DNA from: Endozoicomonas euniceicola
GTDB lineage: Bacteria > Pseudomonadota > Gammaproteobacteria > Pseudomonadales > Endozoicomonadaceae
NCBI RefSeq assembly: GCF_025562755.1
Contig: NZ_CP103300.1
Span: forward strand, 1,501,501-1,565,500
Reading direction: 5' to 3'
DNA length: 64,000 nucleotides
Positions 49,998-59,200 of this stretch are shown here, piece by piece; positions within the stretch are counted from its first letter, which is position 1; every line of letters begins with the position of its first letter. Both the position numbers and the translations under genes were made by a program. Below the pieces are notes generated by a model, which ran no database searches, was not told where the DNA came from, and saw only the letters and a program-made list of their open reading frames with translations.

Positions 49998-51725
49998 ATG
50001 CAACGTTTTTCACCGTTATTGCTCATTCCTTTAATAGCGCCCTTTGTAGCACGAGCCAGCTGCCCTGAATGGTCCGAACAGGAGGCGCGTCAGAAGCTTG
50101 AACAGCTTAACCAGGAAATCCAGCACCACAACCAGCTCTATTTCGTGCTGCAGAGGCCGGTATTATCCGACCACGAGTTTGATGCGCTGGCTAAACGTCT
50201 GCAAAGCCTGTCGGAATGTTTTCCGGACATTCAACTGAACACCAACACTTCTGAACGGCTGGAGTCTGGCAACCCTTCTAATAGCCCTGTCAGTCATGTC
50301 TATCCCATGGGCAGCCTTCACAAGGCCGAGTCCGAAAAAGACATTAATGAGTTTCTACAACAGGTTTACAGTGACAGCAACCACTCCGGCGTAATCCTGC
50401 AACCCAAAATTGACGGCATAGCCGTTGAGTTGGTTTACCGTCACGGCAAACTGGAATCAGCCTCTACCCGTGGCAACGGCAAAATGGGCAGGAACATTCT
50501 GGCGAAGATAAAAACCATTCCCACCATTCCGGAAGAACTGCCTGCCACCGACTCCAACATCGTCTTACATGGCGAACTGTTTGTCCGCCTTGATCTCTGG
50601 AATGAAAAGACTCACAACAAGAGTCGCTACTCCAGCGCCCGTCATTTTGTGGCTGGGATCATTCATAGCAATACCCCGGAACTCAGTGCGCTGGAAGTGC
50701 TGGATTTTTTCCCGTGGCGGCTATGGCAGCCAACACCGGCCAGATCCGAATCTGAAGCGGTTAACCAGCTCTATACGTTGGGCTTTGATCTTCCTGCGCA
50801 ATTTACCGAACCCGTAAAAAACCTTGAAGCAGTCATCAGAAAACGTGAGCAACTGCAACAGCAGGCAAACCGTTTACCCTTTTTACTGGACGGCATCGTG
50901 CTAAAAGCCAATAACACTGCTCAACAGCAGGCAATGGGTTCAACAACCCATGCACCAAACTGGGCGCTGGCATGGAAATTTCCTCCTGACGTGGCGGTCA
51001 CTACCGTCCGGGATATTGAGTTCAAGGTGGGAAGAACCGGAACTATCACGCCAGTGCTGGTATTTGAGCCGGTTGAGATAAACGAACGAACCATCTCCAG
51101 AGTGTCTATGGGTAGTCTGGCTAACCTGCAAAATAGAGACATTGCCATTGGCGACCAGATTTCTATTGCCCTGAAAGGCTCTGCTACGCCAACCTTCAAT
51201 AAGGTAGTGCTAAGGGATTCACAGCGAAAACATCCGGTTCTGCCAGATTCAGAGCAATACAGCTCATTTACCTGCCTGTCTCTGGTGCCGGGTTGCAAAG
51301 AACAGTTTACTGCCCGGATTCAATGGCTCAATAAGCGGCTGGATTTGCCGGGGCTGGATGAGCCTGTTATCCACAATCTGGTCAACAGCGGTCAATTAAA
51401 GACGCTGGCTGACATTTTAACCCTCAGCAGAGAGCAACTGCACGAAGCGGGTTGCAGCCGGGAACAGAGCGGTTATTTTCGTTCTGCCGTTGACCAGGCT
51501 GGCTCGCTGCCTTTCGAACAACAGATTCGGGCACTGGGCATTCCGGATATTGGCAAGTCCCGCTCCGCAAAACTGGGAAAAGCGTTTTCTGACTGGGACA
51601 GTCTGCATCAGGCAAAGGATGAACAGCTTCAGGCGATAGCAGACGTTGGGGAAGAAACCATTCATCAGCTCAGGCGTTATTTACAGAAACCGGAAAACCG
51701 GGCGTTGATTAAAATACTTAAATAA
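49998..51725 (+). CDS. ligB: NAD+-dependent DNA ligase LigB-like, with N-terminal signal sequence
   Basis: About 575 residues from the ATG at 49998. The N-terminus QRFSPLLLIPLIAPFVARASCP is a signal-like sequence, as also seen in enterobacterial LigB. Then the Ia region (HHNQLYFVLQRPVLSDHEFD), the adenylation motif K137-I-D-G with STRGNGKMGRN, an OB fold (KVGRTGTITPVLVFEPVEI) and helix-hairpin-helix repeats (LGIPDIGKSRSAKLG). The zinc finger and BRCT of LigA are missing, as in LigB. Joins nicks using NAD+. Where it acts is puzzling if the signal is functional. Confidence 0.88.
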   Translation: MQRFSPLLLIPLIAPFVARASCPEWSEQEARQKLEQLNQEIQHHNQLYFVLQRPVLSDHEFDALAKRLQSLSECFPDIQLNTNTSERLESGNPSNSPVSHVYPMGSLHKAESEKDINEFLQQVYSDSNHSGVILQPKIDGIAVELVYRHGKLESASTRGNGKMGRNILAKIKTIPTIPEELPATDSNIVLHGELFVRLDLWNEKTHNKSRYSSARHFVAGIIHSNTPELSALEVLDFFPWRLWQPTPARSESEAVNQLYTLGFDLPAQFTEPVKNLEAVIRKREQLQQQANRLPFLLDGIVLKANNTAQQQAMGSTTHAPNWALAWKFPPDVAVTTVRDIEFKVGRTGTITPVLVFEPVEINERTISRVSMGSLANLQNRDIAIGDQISIALKGSATPTFNKVVLRDSQRKHPVLPDSEQYSSFTCLSLVPGCKEQFTARIQWLNKRLDLPGLDEPVIHNLVNSGQLKTLADILTLSREQLHEAGCSREQSGYFRSAVDQAGSLPFEQQIRALGIPDIGKSRSAKLGKAFSDWDSLHQAKDEQLQAIADVGEETIHQLRRYLQKPENRALIKILK

Positions 51726-51933
51726 CTGAACAGTAGCTAACCACCTTCCACTTCTTTTTTTATAGTCGTGAAAGACTTCAACAACCTGTACTTGGTAAAA
51801 TTCATTTTGGTATGCGAAATGAAGGGGTGTGACGCCGCAGGCCAGCAGGTGTCTGTTTTTATTTTCACAGCAATTTTTCACAGGAAGAGCAGGGATAAAA
51901 CAACCTGTCACCGAACAGTAGGCGGAAAACCTT

Positions 51934-53214
51934 ATGATAAAACAAATCCGGGTAGAAAACTGGAAGAGCTTTAAAGACTCGACCCTTTATATCGATCCCC
52001 TCACGGTTTTGATTGGAACCAATGCCAGTGGCAAATCTAATGTTCTGGATGCGTTGCTGTTTTTAAATCGCAGTGCGTCTGGCATGCCTTTGAGCATTAT
52101 TTTACAGGGAGACAGCAATGTTCCGGGGTTGCGTGGGAGTACTGACTGGGTTTGTCGTTCCGGAACAAAGCAATTCGCTCTGGAGGTAACGGTTTCAGGA
52201 GGCAGTGAGCTCAGCGAGTTTATTTATCGACTGGAGGTCTCTGTTGAAGGAACTCCCCGGATTGCATCTGAAAGCTTGAGACGGGTAAAGTATCGCCCTA
52301 GGGCTCAAACGGTTTCTTCTGATATTTTTCTCATCAGAACCGATGATTGTGCGCCTGATGCGCCTGCTATCACCGCCCACCTCTATAACAGGAAACAAGG
52401 TAAACCCAGACCTTCCGCCCGGCAAACAACCATTCTGAGCCAGCTGTATCCGGAAGCTTTTTCGCAGACCCTCAGGAAAGATATTGTCGAAGGTGTCGAG
52501 ACAATCACCGCTGCACTCAAAAGTATTTTTATTCTGGACCCTATTCCTTCCCATATGAGGAACTATGTCCCACTGTCCAAAGAACTGGATAGTGATGCCG
52601 CTAATATCGCCGGGGTTATTGCCGCTCTTGATGAGGCGCAGAAACAACAGATTGAAGAGACCCTGACAAAGCACGTCAGCCTGCTGCCGGAGAAGGATAT
52701 TGGCCGGATTTATGCGGAAGCTGTAGGTCGTTTCAATACAGACGCTATGTTGTATTGTGATGAATTGTGGGGCGATCAAAAAATCTCGGTGGATGCCAGG
52801 GGGATGTCGGATGGAACCCTGCGATTCCTGGCTATTCTGGTCGCCCTGCTGACTCGCCCGGAGCAGAGTCTTCTGGTTGTCGAGGAGATTGATAATGGAC
52901 TACATCCTTCTCGCTCCAATGTTCTCCTGAATGTATTGCGGTCTATTGGTGAGCAGCGTCATATTGATATTCTGGTAACGACACATAATCCGGCATTACT
53001 GGATCGTCTGGGGCTGGAAATGACGCCCTTTATTACCATTAGTCACCGTGATAATACACTTGGACACAGTCGCCTGACTCTTCTGGAAGACCTTTCAAAA
53101 CTCCCCAAATTGTTGGCCTCTGGTCCTGTTGGCACGCTTTCCAGCCAGGGAAAGCTTGAAAAAGCACTTCAACAGGAACAGCAATCAGGGGAGGCAGCCA
53201 GTAATGAGCAGTAA
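51934..53214 (+). CDS. AAA/SMC-like ATPase (OLD/RecF-type, AAA_21)
   Basis: 426 residues. It starts MIKQIRVENWKSFKDSTLYI, then Walker A GTNASGKSNVLDALLFL, a central helical insertion, an ABC-type signature region (ARGMSDGTLRFLAILVALL), Walker B LLVVEEIDNGLHPSR and the switch segment DILVTTHNPALLDRL. This is the layout of OLD/RloC/RecF-like ATPases often paired with a nuclease or a small TOPRIM/DUF4276 partner in phage-defence or DNA-repair cassettes. A partner seems to have been lost: an overlapping start codon (53204) opens only a 17-codon frame. The 208-base gap upstream holds nothing recognisable. Confidence 0.85.
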   Translation: MIKQIRVENWKSFKDSTLYIDPLTVLIGTNASGKSNVLDALLFLNRSASGMPLSIILQGDSNVPGLRGSTDWVCRSGTKQFALEVTVSGGSELSEFIYRLEVSVEGTPRIASESLRRVKYRPRAQTVSSDIFLIRTDDCAPDAPAITAHLYNRKQGKPRPSARQTTILSQLYPEAFSQTLRKDIVEGVETITAALKSIFILDPIPSHMRNYVPLSKELDSDAANIAGVIAALDEAQKQQIEETLTKHVSLLPEKDIGRIYAEAVGRFNTDAMLYCDELWGDQKISVDARGMSDGTLRFLAILVALLTRPEQSLLVVEEIDNGLHPSRSNVLLNVLRSIGEQRHIDILVTTHNPALLDRLGLEMTPFITISHRDNTLGHSRLTLLEDLSKLPKLLASGPVGTLSSQGKLEKALQQEQQSGEAASNEQ

Positions 53215-53325
53215 AGTCATTATGCCAGTACCAGCACCATTGAGGTGGAAATTCTGACGGGAGACCAGGGACTGAAAAGCTACCAACCTGCCCGGGAGGC
53301 ACCTAAACCGAGAAGGCGGCGCTGA
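53204..53325 (+). pseudogene. Remnant of a gene translationally coupled to the ATPase
   Basis: ATG at 53204 overlaps the ATPase stop, as in coupled pairs, but the frame MSSKVIMPVPAPLRWKF ends at 53257. In another frame the sequence continues as STSTIEVEILTG and ends after a basic stretch (PKPRRRR) at about 53325. This looks like a partner gene reduced by deletion, though chance cannot be excluded. Confidence 0.35.
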
Positions 53326-53362
53326 CAGGCTTTCTGCCTTTTAAACAACAGCTACAAGGCAG

Positions 53363-53400
53363 GCAATAAAAAAGGCTGGAAAACCAGCCTTTTTTATTGC
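53363..53400. terminator. Bidirectional terminator between ATPase and pilin genes
   Basis: AAAAAGGCTGG-AAAA-CCAGCCTTTTT within a longer near-perfect palindrome from GCAATA to TATTGC. Runs of A and T on both sides make it work in both directions for the convergent genes. Confidence 0.93.
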
Positions 53401-53416
53401 TCTTTCAAATAGCCAA

Positions 53417-53869
53417 TTAAGGTGTAGGCAATGTTCTACCAAAATCAGGATGCCCTGTTACTTCAGGGTTAGAACATAAGTCAGCTGTATCAGCAGTAGC
53501 CGTAGTGCAAGTCAAACGCCAAATAGTACCAGTATCATCTGGTGTAAGCGTTAGGGTAGAGCCAGCATAGGAACCACCAGGGGTTACAGTAATTACACCG
53601 CTAGCTGCAACGGAAGTAACTGTATTATTCGGAGCAGCCGGAATGCCATTGTTGCCAGCAGTACATCCCAGGATTGCATTAGTTTGCGCACAAATACCAA
53701 CAGCGGTCTTATACTGATTCGCTTCCGTCAAAGACGCATTCACAGTCGCATTGCGGGTATAGTTCTGATACTGCGGAATCGCCACCGCAGCCAGAATACC
53801 GATGATCGCCACAACGATCATCAATTCGATAAGGGTAAAACCCTTGTTAACAGACATCCTTGTCTTCAT
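53417..53869 (-). CDS. pilA: Type IV pilin (major pilin-like)
   Basis: About 150 residues from the ATG at 53869 (RBS GAGGATGAG). The leader MKTRMSVNKG is cut before Phe, giving FTLIELMIVVAIIGILAAVA with Glu5, the N-methylated pilin helix. Two Cys near the C-terminus (LTCTT ... DLCSNP) form the D-region disulfide loop. Exported via PilD peptidase and assembled into type IV pili for adhesion, twitching or DNA uptake. Single gene; the rest of the pilus machinery is elsewhere. Confidence 0.93.
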   Translation of the reverse strand: MKTRMSVNKGFTLIELMIVVAIIGILAAVAIPQYQNYTRNATVNASLTEANQYKTAVGICAQTNAILGCTAGNNGIPAAPNNTVTSVAASGVITVTPGGSYAGSTLTLTPDDTGTIWRLTCTTATADTADLCSNPEVTGHPDFGRTLPTP

Positions 53870-54161
53870 TTTCTCATCCTCGATCATTGAGTGTCATCAG
53901 CTAACCACTGAAAGCAGTGCCTGCTGAATGTTTCGGCTCGATTAATTCGACCTTTAATTAAGGGTAGTCACCCTGTTGCCTTTTTGGGATTATTCCAGTG
54001 CATCAAAGAAAAAGACTTCCCCGGTCTGCATATCCAGCGTATTGCCTGCTTCGTGGAAACCCCTTCTGATAGCAGACCACCAAGCGCTTACTGAGTCAAT
54101 TTTTCAGCTAACTGTTTCGCCGTTTTGTCCGATACGCCTGATTAATGGCAGGAGGCATATT

Positions 54162-54611
54162 ATGGGTATTAAACAGCGGGTTATGACAGGCAACCGAAAA
54201 CGCTCGCTTCTTTCGCGCTGCATGACAGTGATGCTGATTTTTACCGCCGGGTTAATGACTGCTGCCATCAGCTTTCAGTATTTCTATCAGCAGGAAGTCA
54301 ATGACTATTTTGCCGACGGCATAGCCAGGGAAGATAGTCTGATGATTCAGATGGACCGACATGTGCTCACCGCCACCGGCAATAAAAAGGACCATTTTCT
54401 ACCGCTACTGGACAATGAGCTGGGGGCTTATCAGTCTCATCGGTTTATTGGCTGGAATACGGATGGCAGGGTTCGGCACAGTCACGAGAGTCTGCCTTTT
54501 GTGCTTTTGTATAAAGTCAGTTATGAGAAGAAGACGACAAAAGAGTTTTTCTATTACAAGGGCTTTTTAGATCCTGACCTTACTGCAAGAAAAGTCAGAA
54601 TCTCCGAATAA
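54162..54611 (+). CDS. Small single-pass membrane protein of unknown function
   Basis: 149 residues from the ATG at 54162, which has AGGAGG eight bases upstream; the frame is open to 53976 but that part looks non-coding. One membrane segment (TVMLIFTAGLMTAAISFQYF) after a basic cytoplasmic start (GNRKRSLLSRC), then a ~110-residue extracytoplasmic domain with IQMDRHVL, LDNELGAYQ and SLPFVLLYKVSYEKK. The layout recalls the sensor part of a histidine kinase, but no kinase follows, so it may be a truncated sensor. Confidence 0.6.
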   Translation: MGIKQRVMTGNRKRSLLSRCMTVMLIFTAGLMTAAISFQYFYQQEVNDYFADGIAREDSLMIQMDRHVLTATGNKKDHFLPLLDNELGAYQSHRFIGWNTDGRVRHSHESLPFVLLYKVSYEKKTTKEFFYYKGFLDPDLTARKVRISE

Positions 54612-54630
54612 GTCACTGTCGCCGGACAAT

Positions 54631-55089
54631 TCAGCCCGTACAAATAATATAATCGTGCCACTGTGTTACCGGCACATCGTCTTCCGACACAAACCCTTTA
54701 CCCCGCACTGAAAATCCAGCGTCGTGTACTGACTCAGGGTTTCCTGTTACCAGCGGATGCCAGTCCGGCAGACTATAACCATCATAGAGCAAACGATAGG
54801 CGCAGCTGTCGGGCAGCCACTTCAGGTGCTCGTGCAGGGTTTTAGGAGTGAACTTAATGCAGTCCGGTACATGCTTGCGACGGTGCTTGTAGTTTTTGCA
54901 TAAGCCGCTGTCCAGGTCCAGCAGTTTGCAGGCGACGGCAACGGTCAGAATATTATCGTCTTCATCCACCAGCTTGTTCAGGCAGCAACGTCCACAACCG
55001 TCGCATATGGATTCCCATTCCTGAGGGGTCATTTCATCAAGGTTTTTTTGCAGCCAGAAAGGCTGTTTTGAGTCACAGGCTGATTTCAT
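54631..55089 (-). CDS. ycgN: YcgN family cysteine-cluster protein (UPF0260)
   Basis: 152 residues from the ATG at 55089. MTPQEWESICDGCGRCCLNKL, ACKLLDLDSGLCKNY, RRKHVPDCIKF and LPDSCAYRLL carry the conserved Cys residues of the UPF0260/YkgJ-like zinc or Fe-S cluster fold, followed by SLPDWHPLVTG. The family is widespread in gammaproteobacteria with unknown biochemical role. Cytoplasmic. Convergent with the small membrane protein, 19 bases apart. Confidence 0.92.
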   Translation of the reverse strand: MKSACDSKQPFWLQKNLDEMTPQEWESICDGCGRCCLNKLVDEDDNILTVAVACKLLDLDSGLCKNYKHRRKHVPDCIKFTPKTLHEHLKWLPDSCAYRLLYDGYSLPDWHPLVTGNPESVHDAGFSVRGKGFVSEDDVPVTQWHDYIICTG

Positions 55090-55157
55090 CACACCATCCC
55101 CGCAGGGAAAAAAAGGTGCGCTACTTTACCTCGGCCTGCCGGGAAAAAGAACCCGTA

Positions 55158-56765
55158 TCACACACTGCTGGAAACGCTTTCTGCCGAAATCAGTTGCGAG
55201 TTCCTCAGCATGCACTTGCCTCCAATATACACCTGCTCAATACCATCAGGTTGAGCGTCATAACCGGCAAAGTCGGTCAAGTCCATCAAACTCTTCCAGT
55301 TAAACACGGTGATATCGGCTCGTTTACCTTTCAGCAGATAACCCCGGTCCCGCACGCCAGCACGATCAGCCACGGCGCCGGTCATTTTGCGCACGCAGTG
55401 CTCCATGGACAGTACGCCGCTATTACGGGCGATTTGCAGGAACCTGGGAAACGCCGCCGCAGCTGAAGGATTATGCACACCGGAAAGCGGTTCAGGCACA
55501 GCTCCGGACCCCAGCAATGAATACGCACTCCCCATCAACTGTCGTACCATGCCGACACCATAACGCTCGTAAACCATAACCCGAGCCTGACCATTACTCT
55601 TGCTTAAAATATCCAGCAGCGTATTAAAGTGATTCTGACCTGTTGCATTGGCAATAGCATCCAGACGCTCGCCTTCATACTTTTCATACTTGTCAGAAAC
55701 AGACGACACAAGCCTAATATCATTATAACTGAACCCGGACAAAGTAAAGTTCGTGCCCAGCGCCAGTTTTAACCGGTATCGTTGCAGACTGGATTCCAGA
55801 TTCCGCTGCCAATCCCCCACAAACCACTGGGGCAGCAGGTTAATCAGCATTGTCATTGCAACACTGTGGGGTGAAATATCAAACTGAATATCCACACCGA
55901 GTTCACTGGCCTGATAAATACTGTCGAGAGCTGAGTCAAAGGTGTGCCAGGTTCTGTCCCCGGGAAATGCAAGGTGTGAGCACTGGAGCTTTACCCCGGT
56001 CTGACGAGCCAGCATCACCATTTCATCAATAGCTTTCAGATTGTGTCGCCCCAGGGAAACCGGTGAATAATAACCCGACTGCGCCATCTGGGTCCGGGCG
56101 GTCACCCGTAACAGCCTGTCGTATCGCTGGGCAAGCTGAGCCACTGCCAGCAACTCTTCTTTTGTGGCAAACATTCCGGGACGCTCACCTAACCCTATGG
56201 ATAGTCCCGCTGCACCATCCTGAAGCGATTCTTCCAGCAAACCCAGCAACTGCTGTTGCTCTTTTCCATTCAGGGGTCGATTGTCATAACCCGCAATGGA
56301 TAAACGACAGCTACCATGTCCTGCCATGGGAATTAGCTGATGGTGAATGTCCGGGCTGAGATGATGATGAAACTGCCGCAATCCACCTGAAGGTTGCTCG
56401 ATCTGTCCAATATCAAAGGGGGGGTGATTCAATAATGACTGGTTGAGGCTGTTAGCTGCAATCGCAAATGGGCTATAGCCTCCCTGCCCGGTAACAAAGC
56501 TGGTGACGCCCTGCCGGGTAAAGCCATCAAAATAAGTCGCACCGCCAAAACCGGCATAAAAATCCATGTTTGAGTTGATATCAATAAAGCCCGGCACCAC
56601 AACAAGACCCTGACAGTTGACCCTGGGGGTACTGCCAACTGAATCTGTGATGCCCCGGCGTACCTGTTGAATCACGCCGTTCTCAATCAGCAGCTCACCC
56701 TGATAGGCGTCCTGGCCGGTGCCGTCGCAAATCATTCCACCGGTAAGAATAAAACGATCCGACAT
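55158..56765 (-). CDS. D-aminoacylase-like amidohydrolase with lost metal ligands
   Basis: 535 residues colinear with N-acyl-D-amino-acid deacylases (composite amidohydrolase start MSDRFILTGGMICDGTG; VVVPGFIDI; RKMTGAVADRAGVRDRGYL; KGKRADITVFN). However the metal motif PGFIDxHxH reads PGFIDINSNMD, the bridging Cys segment GNCG reads GQGG, and the late Asp segment GSDG reads GSGA. One His in CSHLAFPG is kept. Binuclear or mononuclear zinc chemistry therefore looks impossible by the usual mechanism, suggesting a pseudoenzyme or a changed function. The frame is otherwise full length, so selection has kept it open. Cytoplasmic; single gene. Confidence 0.75.
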   Translation of the reverse strand: MSDRFILTGGMICDGTGQDAYQGELLIENGVIQQVRRGITDSVGSTPRVNCQGLVVVPGFIDINSNMDFYAGFGGATYFDGFTRQGVTSFVTGQGGYSPFAIAANSLNQSLLNHPPFDIGQIEQPSGGLRQFHHHLSPDIHHQLIPMAGHGSCRLSIAGYDNRPLNGKEQQQLLGLLEESLQDGAAGLSIGLGERPGMFATKEELLAVAQLAQRYDRLLRVTARTQMAQSGYYSPVSLGRHNLKAIDEMVMLARQTGVKLQCSHLAFPGDRTWHTFDSALDSIYQASELGVDIQFDISPHSVAMTMLINLLPQWFVGDWQRNLESSLQRYRLKLALGTNFTLSGFSYNDIRLVSSVSDKYEKYEGERLDAIANATGQNHFNTLLDILSKSNGQARVMVYERYGVGMVRQLMGSAYSLLGSGAVPEPLSGVHNPSAAAAFPRFLQIARNSGVLSMEHCVRKMTGAVADRAGVRDRGYLLKGKRADITVFNWKSLMDLTDFAGYDAQPDGIEQVYIGGKCMLRNSQLISAESVSSSV

Positions 56766-56863
56766 AACGCTCTCCGTGCGATTTTTTATTGTTCTCTATA
56801 CCCTACCCCATGCAATGCTCTGGATAAAACACCCGTCGTCTTTTAATTTGACGGTTTTACCTG

Positions 56864-57634
56864 TCACCTGTTCTCAAAAAATGCCTGCATAATGTCCAGT
56901 GCCTCTTTTGAACGCAGCTGTTTGGCAAATATCATCCCTTCTTCGCCAATACGGTGTTCCACCGGATCGTATTCACGTTTTTTCAGCAGCCTGCGAGTTA
57001 ACCGTAATGCTTCCCTTGGTTGCTGAGCCAACTTGTTAACCTGTTCCACTGCCCTTTGCGTAACAGCATCACCATCGGGCAGGGCTTGATTGGCAATGCC
57101 GTAGCTCGCGGCTTTTTGTCCATCGAAAAAATCGCCCAGCATGAGCAGTTCGGCGGCTCTCTGATGACCCATGATATTAGGCAGAAGTACGCTGGATGCC
57201 GCTTCCGGCACCAGCCCAAGGTTCACAAAAGGCAGACGACAGCGGGTGTTTTCACCGATATAGACCAGATCACAGTGCAGCAGCATGGTAATACCAATGC
57301 CCACGGCCACACCATTGACCGCAGCCACCAATGGTTTTTCAAAATCAATCAGCTGCCGGAGAAACAACATGACCGGCGCATTATTGCCCAGCTCAGACTG
57401 CATAAAATCAGCCAGATCATTGCCTGCCGTAAAGCAGTCGTTACTGCCGGTCACCAGCACAGCGTACACCGACTCTTCAGCTGCCGCGTAAGCCAGCGCC
57501 GAGGTTATGGCTTTGTACATGTCGCCACTCAGGGCGTTCTTTTTCTCAGCCCGGTTAAGCGTGATGGTTAAAACACGTTCTTGCTGCTTCAGCAGAACAT
57601 GGTCAGATTGGAATACGCCTTCCACTTTATTCAC
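56864..57634 (-). CDS. Enoyl-CoA hydratase/isomerase family protein
   Basis: 256 residues, crotonase length. LTITLNRAEKKNALSGDMY, the oxyanion-hole segments AGNDLADF and VNGVAVGIGITMLLHCDLVYI, and LPFVNLGLVPEAASSVLLP are present. Only one Glu is evident at the active site (PEAAS), with the earlier Glu position not acidic, a pattern of delta3-enoyl-CoA isomerases rather than hydratases. Probable role in fatty acid oxidation, cytoplasm. The start is GTG at 57634 with AAGG upstream. Single transcription unit. Confidence 0.85.
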   Translation of the reverse strand: MNKVEGVFQSDHVLLKQQERVLTITLNRAEKKNALSGDMYKAITSALAYAAAEESVYAVLVTGSNDCFTAGNDLADFMQSELGNNAPVMLFLRQLIDFEKPLVAAVNGVAVGIGITMLLHCDLVYIGENTRCRLPFVNLGLVPEAASSVLLPNIMGHQRAAELLMLGDFFDGQKAASYGIANQALPDGDAVTQRAVEQVNKLAQQPREALRLTRRLLKKREYDPVEHRIGEEGMIFAKQLRSKEALDIMQAFFENR

Positions 57635-58009
57635 CTTATTATATTTTTAGTGTCGTATGCCTGAGGTCTGAAAATCATACTAGAGCCGGGGCTAATAGTC
57701 AGCCATGCAAAACCTTCAAAATCAACGTCAAACAGTATCGAAGCGAATAATCAGTCAAATAAGAACGACTGCCGTATGTAATCATGGGAATTATGCTGTA
57801 ATATTGAGCACCATAAATCTAACGAAACACCTTATGTTCACCTTTGTCACGACCTATAAGGTAGAGCTATAAGCAACTCTATAAACGACACTAAATAGGC
57901 GTTTATAGCCGTACAGGATGCTCTTCGCCTGCACGGGAATAATTAAGTACTGCCTGTGTGATTTTTGACATTCATCCGTAGTTTTTGAGCTGAAATTAAG
58001 GAGTCAACC
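57635..58009. other. Divergent intergenic region before gldA
   Basis: 375 bases with no gene visible. It contains the inverted repeat at 57879-57908 and the strong RBS AAGGAG of gldA. An additional CTATAAGGTAGAGCTATAAG motif near 57853-57872 resembles half sites of that repeat. Confidence 0.5.
57879..57908. promoter_or_regulatory. Inverted repeat, probable operator upstream of gldA
   Basis: CTATAAACG (57879-57887) and CGTTTATAG (57900-57908) are perfect 9-bp inverted repeats with a 12-bp spacer, ~100 bases before gldA. Spacing suits a dimeric regulator; no T-run, so not a terminator for a leftward gene. Confidence 0.5.
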
Positions 58010-59098
58010 ATGGATAAGATTATCATTGCTCCCGGAAAATATATTCAGGGTGCAGGTGTTCTTGCCAGGATTTCTGATTACGTGAAAAACTTTGGCGGCA
58101 AGCCTGTGGCTATTGCCGACGATTTTGTCACAGGGCTGGTTGGAGGTAGTGTCAGTAGCAGCTTTTCAGCTAACAACTGTAAGCTGGTTTTTGAAACATT
58201 CAATGGTGAGTGCTCCCGGCAGGAAATCGAGCGTCTGCAGGGTGTCTGCCAGTCAGCCGGTGCAGATGTGCTTTTGGGTATAGGTGGCGGCAAAGTACTC
58301 GATACTGCCAAAGCTGTTGCCTATTACTGCAAGCTCCCTGTGGTTGTGGTGCCAACCATAGCATCCACCGATGCGCCAACCAGCGCATTGTCTGTTATTT
58401 ACACGCCGGAAGGTGAGTTCAGCGAATATTTACTGCTGCCCAAAAACCCGGACATGGTCATGGTTGATACGCAGATTGTTGCTAATGCCCCTTCCCGTTT
58501 GCTGGTTTCCGGTATGGGCGATGCACTGTCCACCTGGTTTGAAGCCCGGGCAAATGTGGCAGCATCCCGGAACGCGACCATGGCGGGCGGGGCTCCTACC
58601 CTGGCAGCACAGACTCTGGCCAGACTTTGTTACGAAACACTACGGACAGATGGCCTGAAAGCTAAGCTGGCCGTCGAAAACGGTGTTTGCACCCAAGCCG
58701 TTGAGAATATTATTGAAGCTAATACCCTGCTTAGTGGTCTCGGTTTTGAATCCAGCGGGATAGCCGGAGCCCACGCTATCCATAACGGCCTGACCCGGTT
58801 GGAAGAAACTCACTCTATGCAGCATGGAGAGAAGGTAGCATTCGGTACCCTGACTCAGCTGGTTCTGGAAAATGCACCGCTGCCTGAAATTCAGGAAGTC
58901 ATTGATTTCTGTCGTTCAGTTGGGTTGCCTACCTGTCTGGCCGACCTGGGAGTGACGGACGTAACGAGAGAAAAACTGATGCCGGTGGCGGAAGCAGCCA
59001 GTGCAGAAGGCGAAACCATTCATAACTTGCCTTTTGAAGTGACTGCAGAAGCGGTTCTGGCGGCTTTGTTAACTGCTGACAAGCTGGGCTCTCGATAA
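58010..59098 (+). CDS. gldA: Glycerol dehydrogenase
   Basis: 362 residues, normal GldA length. It begins MDKIIIAPGKYIQGAG, has the NAD-binding GIGGGKVLDTAKAVAYY and VPTIASTDAPTSALSVIY, and the metal ligands Asp in SGMGDALSTWFEA, His in GAHAIHNGL and His in MQHGEKVAFG. It oxidises glycerol to dihydroxyacetone with NAD+ (also acts on related diols). The dihydroxyacetone kinase is not nearby. A palindromic operator candidate lies upstream. A SCP2-domain gene follows 102 bases later. Confidence 0.94.
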   Translation: MDKIIIAPGKYIQGAGVLARISDYVKNFGGKPVAIADDFVTGLVGGSVSSSFSANNCKLVFETFNGECSRQEIERLQGVCQSAGADVLLGIGGGKVLDTAKAVAYYCKLPVVVVPTIASTDAPTSALSVIYTPEGEFSEYLLLPKNPDMVMVDTQIVANAPSRLLVSGMGDALSTWFEARANVAASRNATMAGGAPTLAAQTLARLCYETLRTDGLKAKLAVENGVCTQAVENIIEANTLLSGLGFESSGIAGAHAIHNGLTRLEETHSMQHGEKVAFGTLTQLVLENAPLPEIQEVIDFCRSVGLPTCLADLGVTDVTREKLMPVAEAASAEGETIHNLPFEVTAEAVLAALLTADKLGSR

Positions 59099-59200
59099 TT
59101 TAACAGGCTACTGGTAACTCTGCTCAAGAGCAGAAACAAATGTCCCCGGCATTTTATGGAAATGTCAGGGGGCGACAATAACAACAACGGAGAAATAGTA

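Noticed and set aside
53976..54161. Upstream extension of the small membrane protein
   Set aside because: The ATG at 54162 has a strong AGGAGG and begins a normal membrane-protein N-terminus; the upstream part has no coding character.
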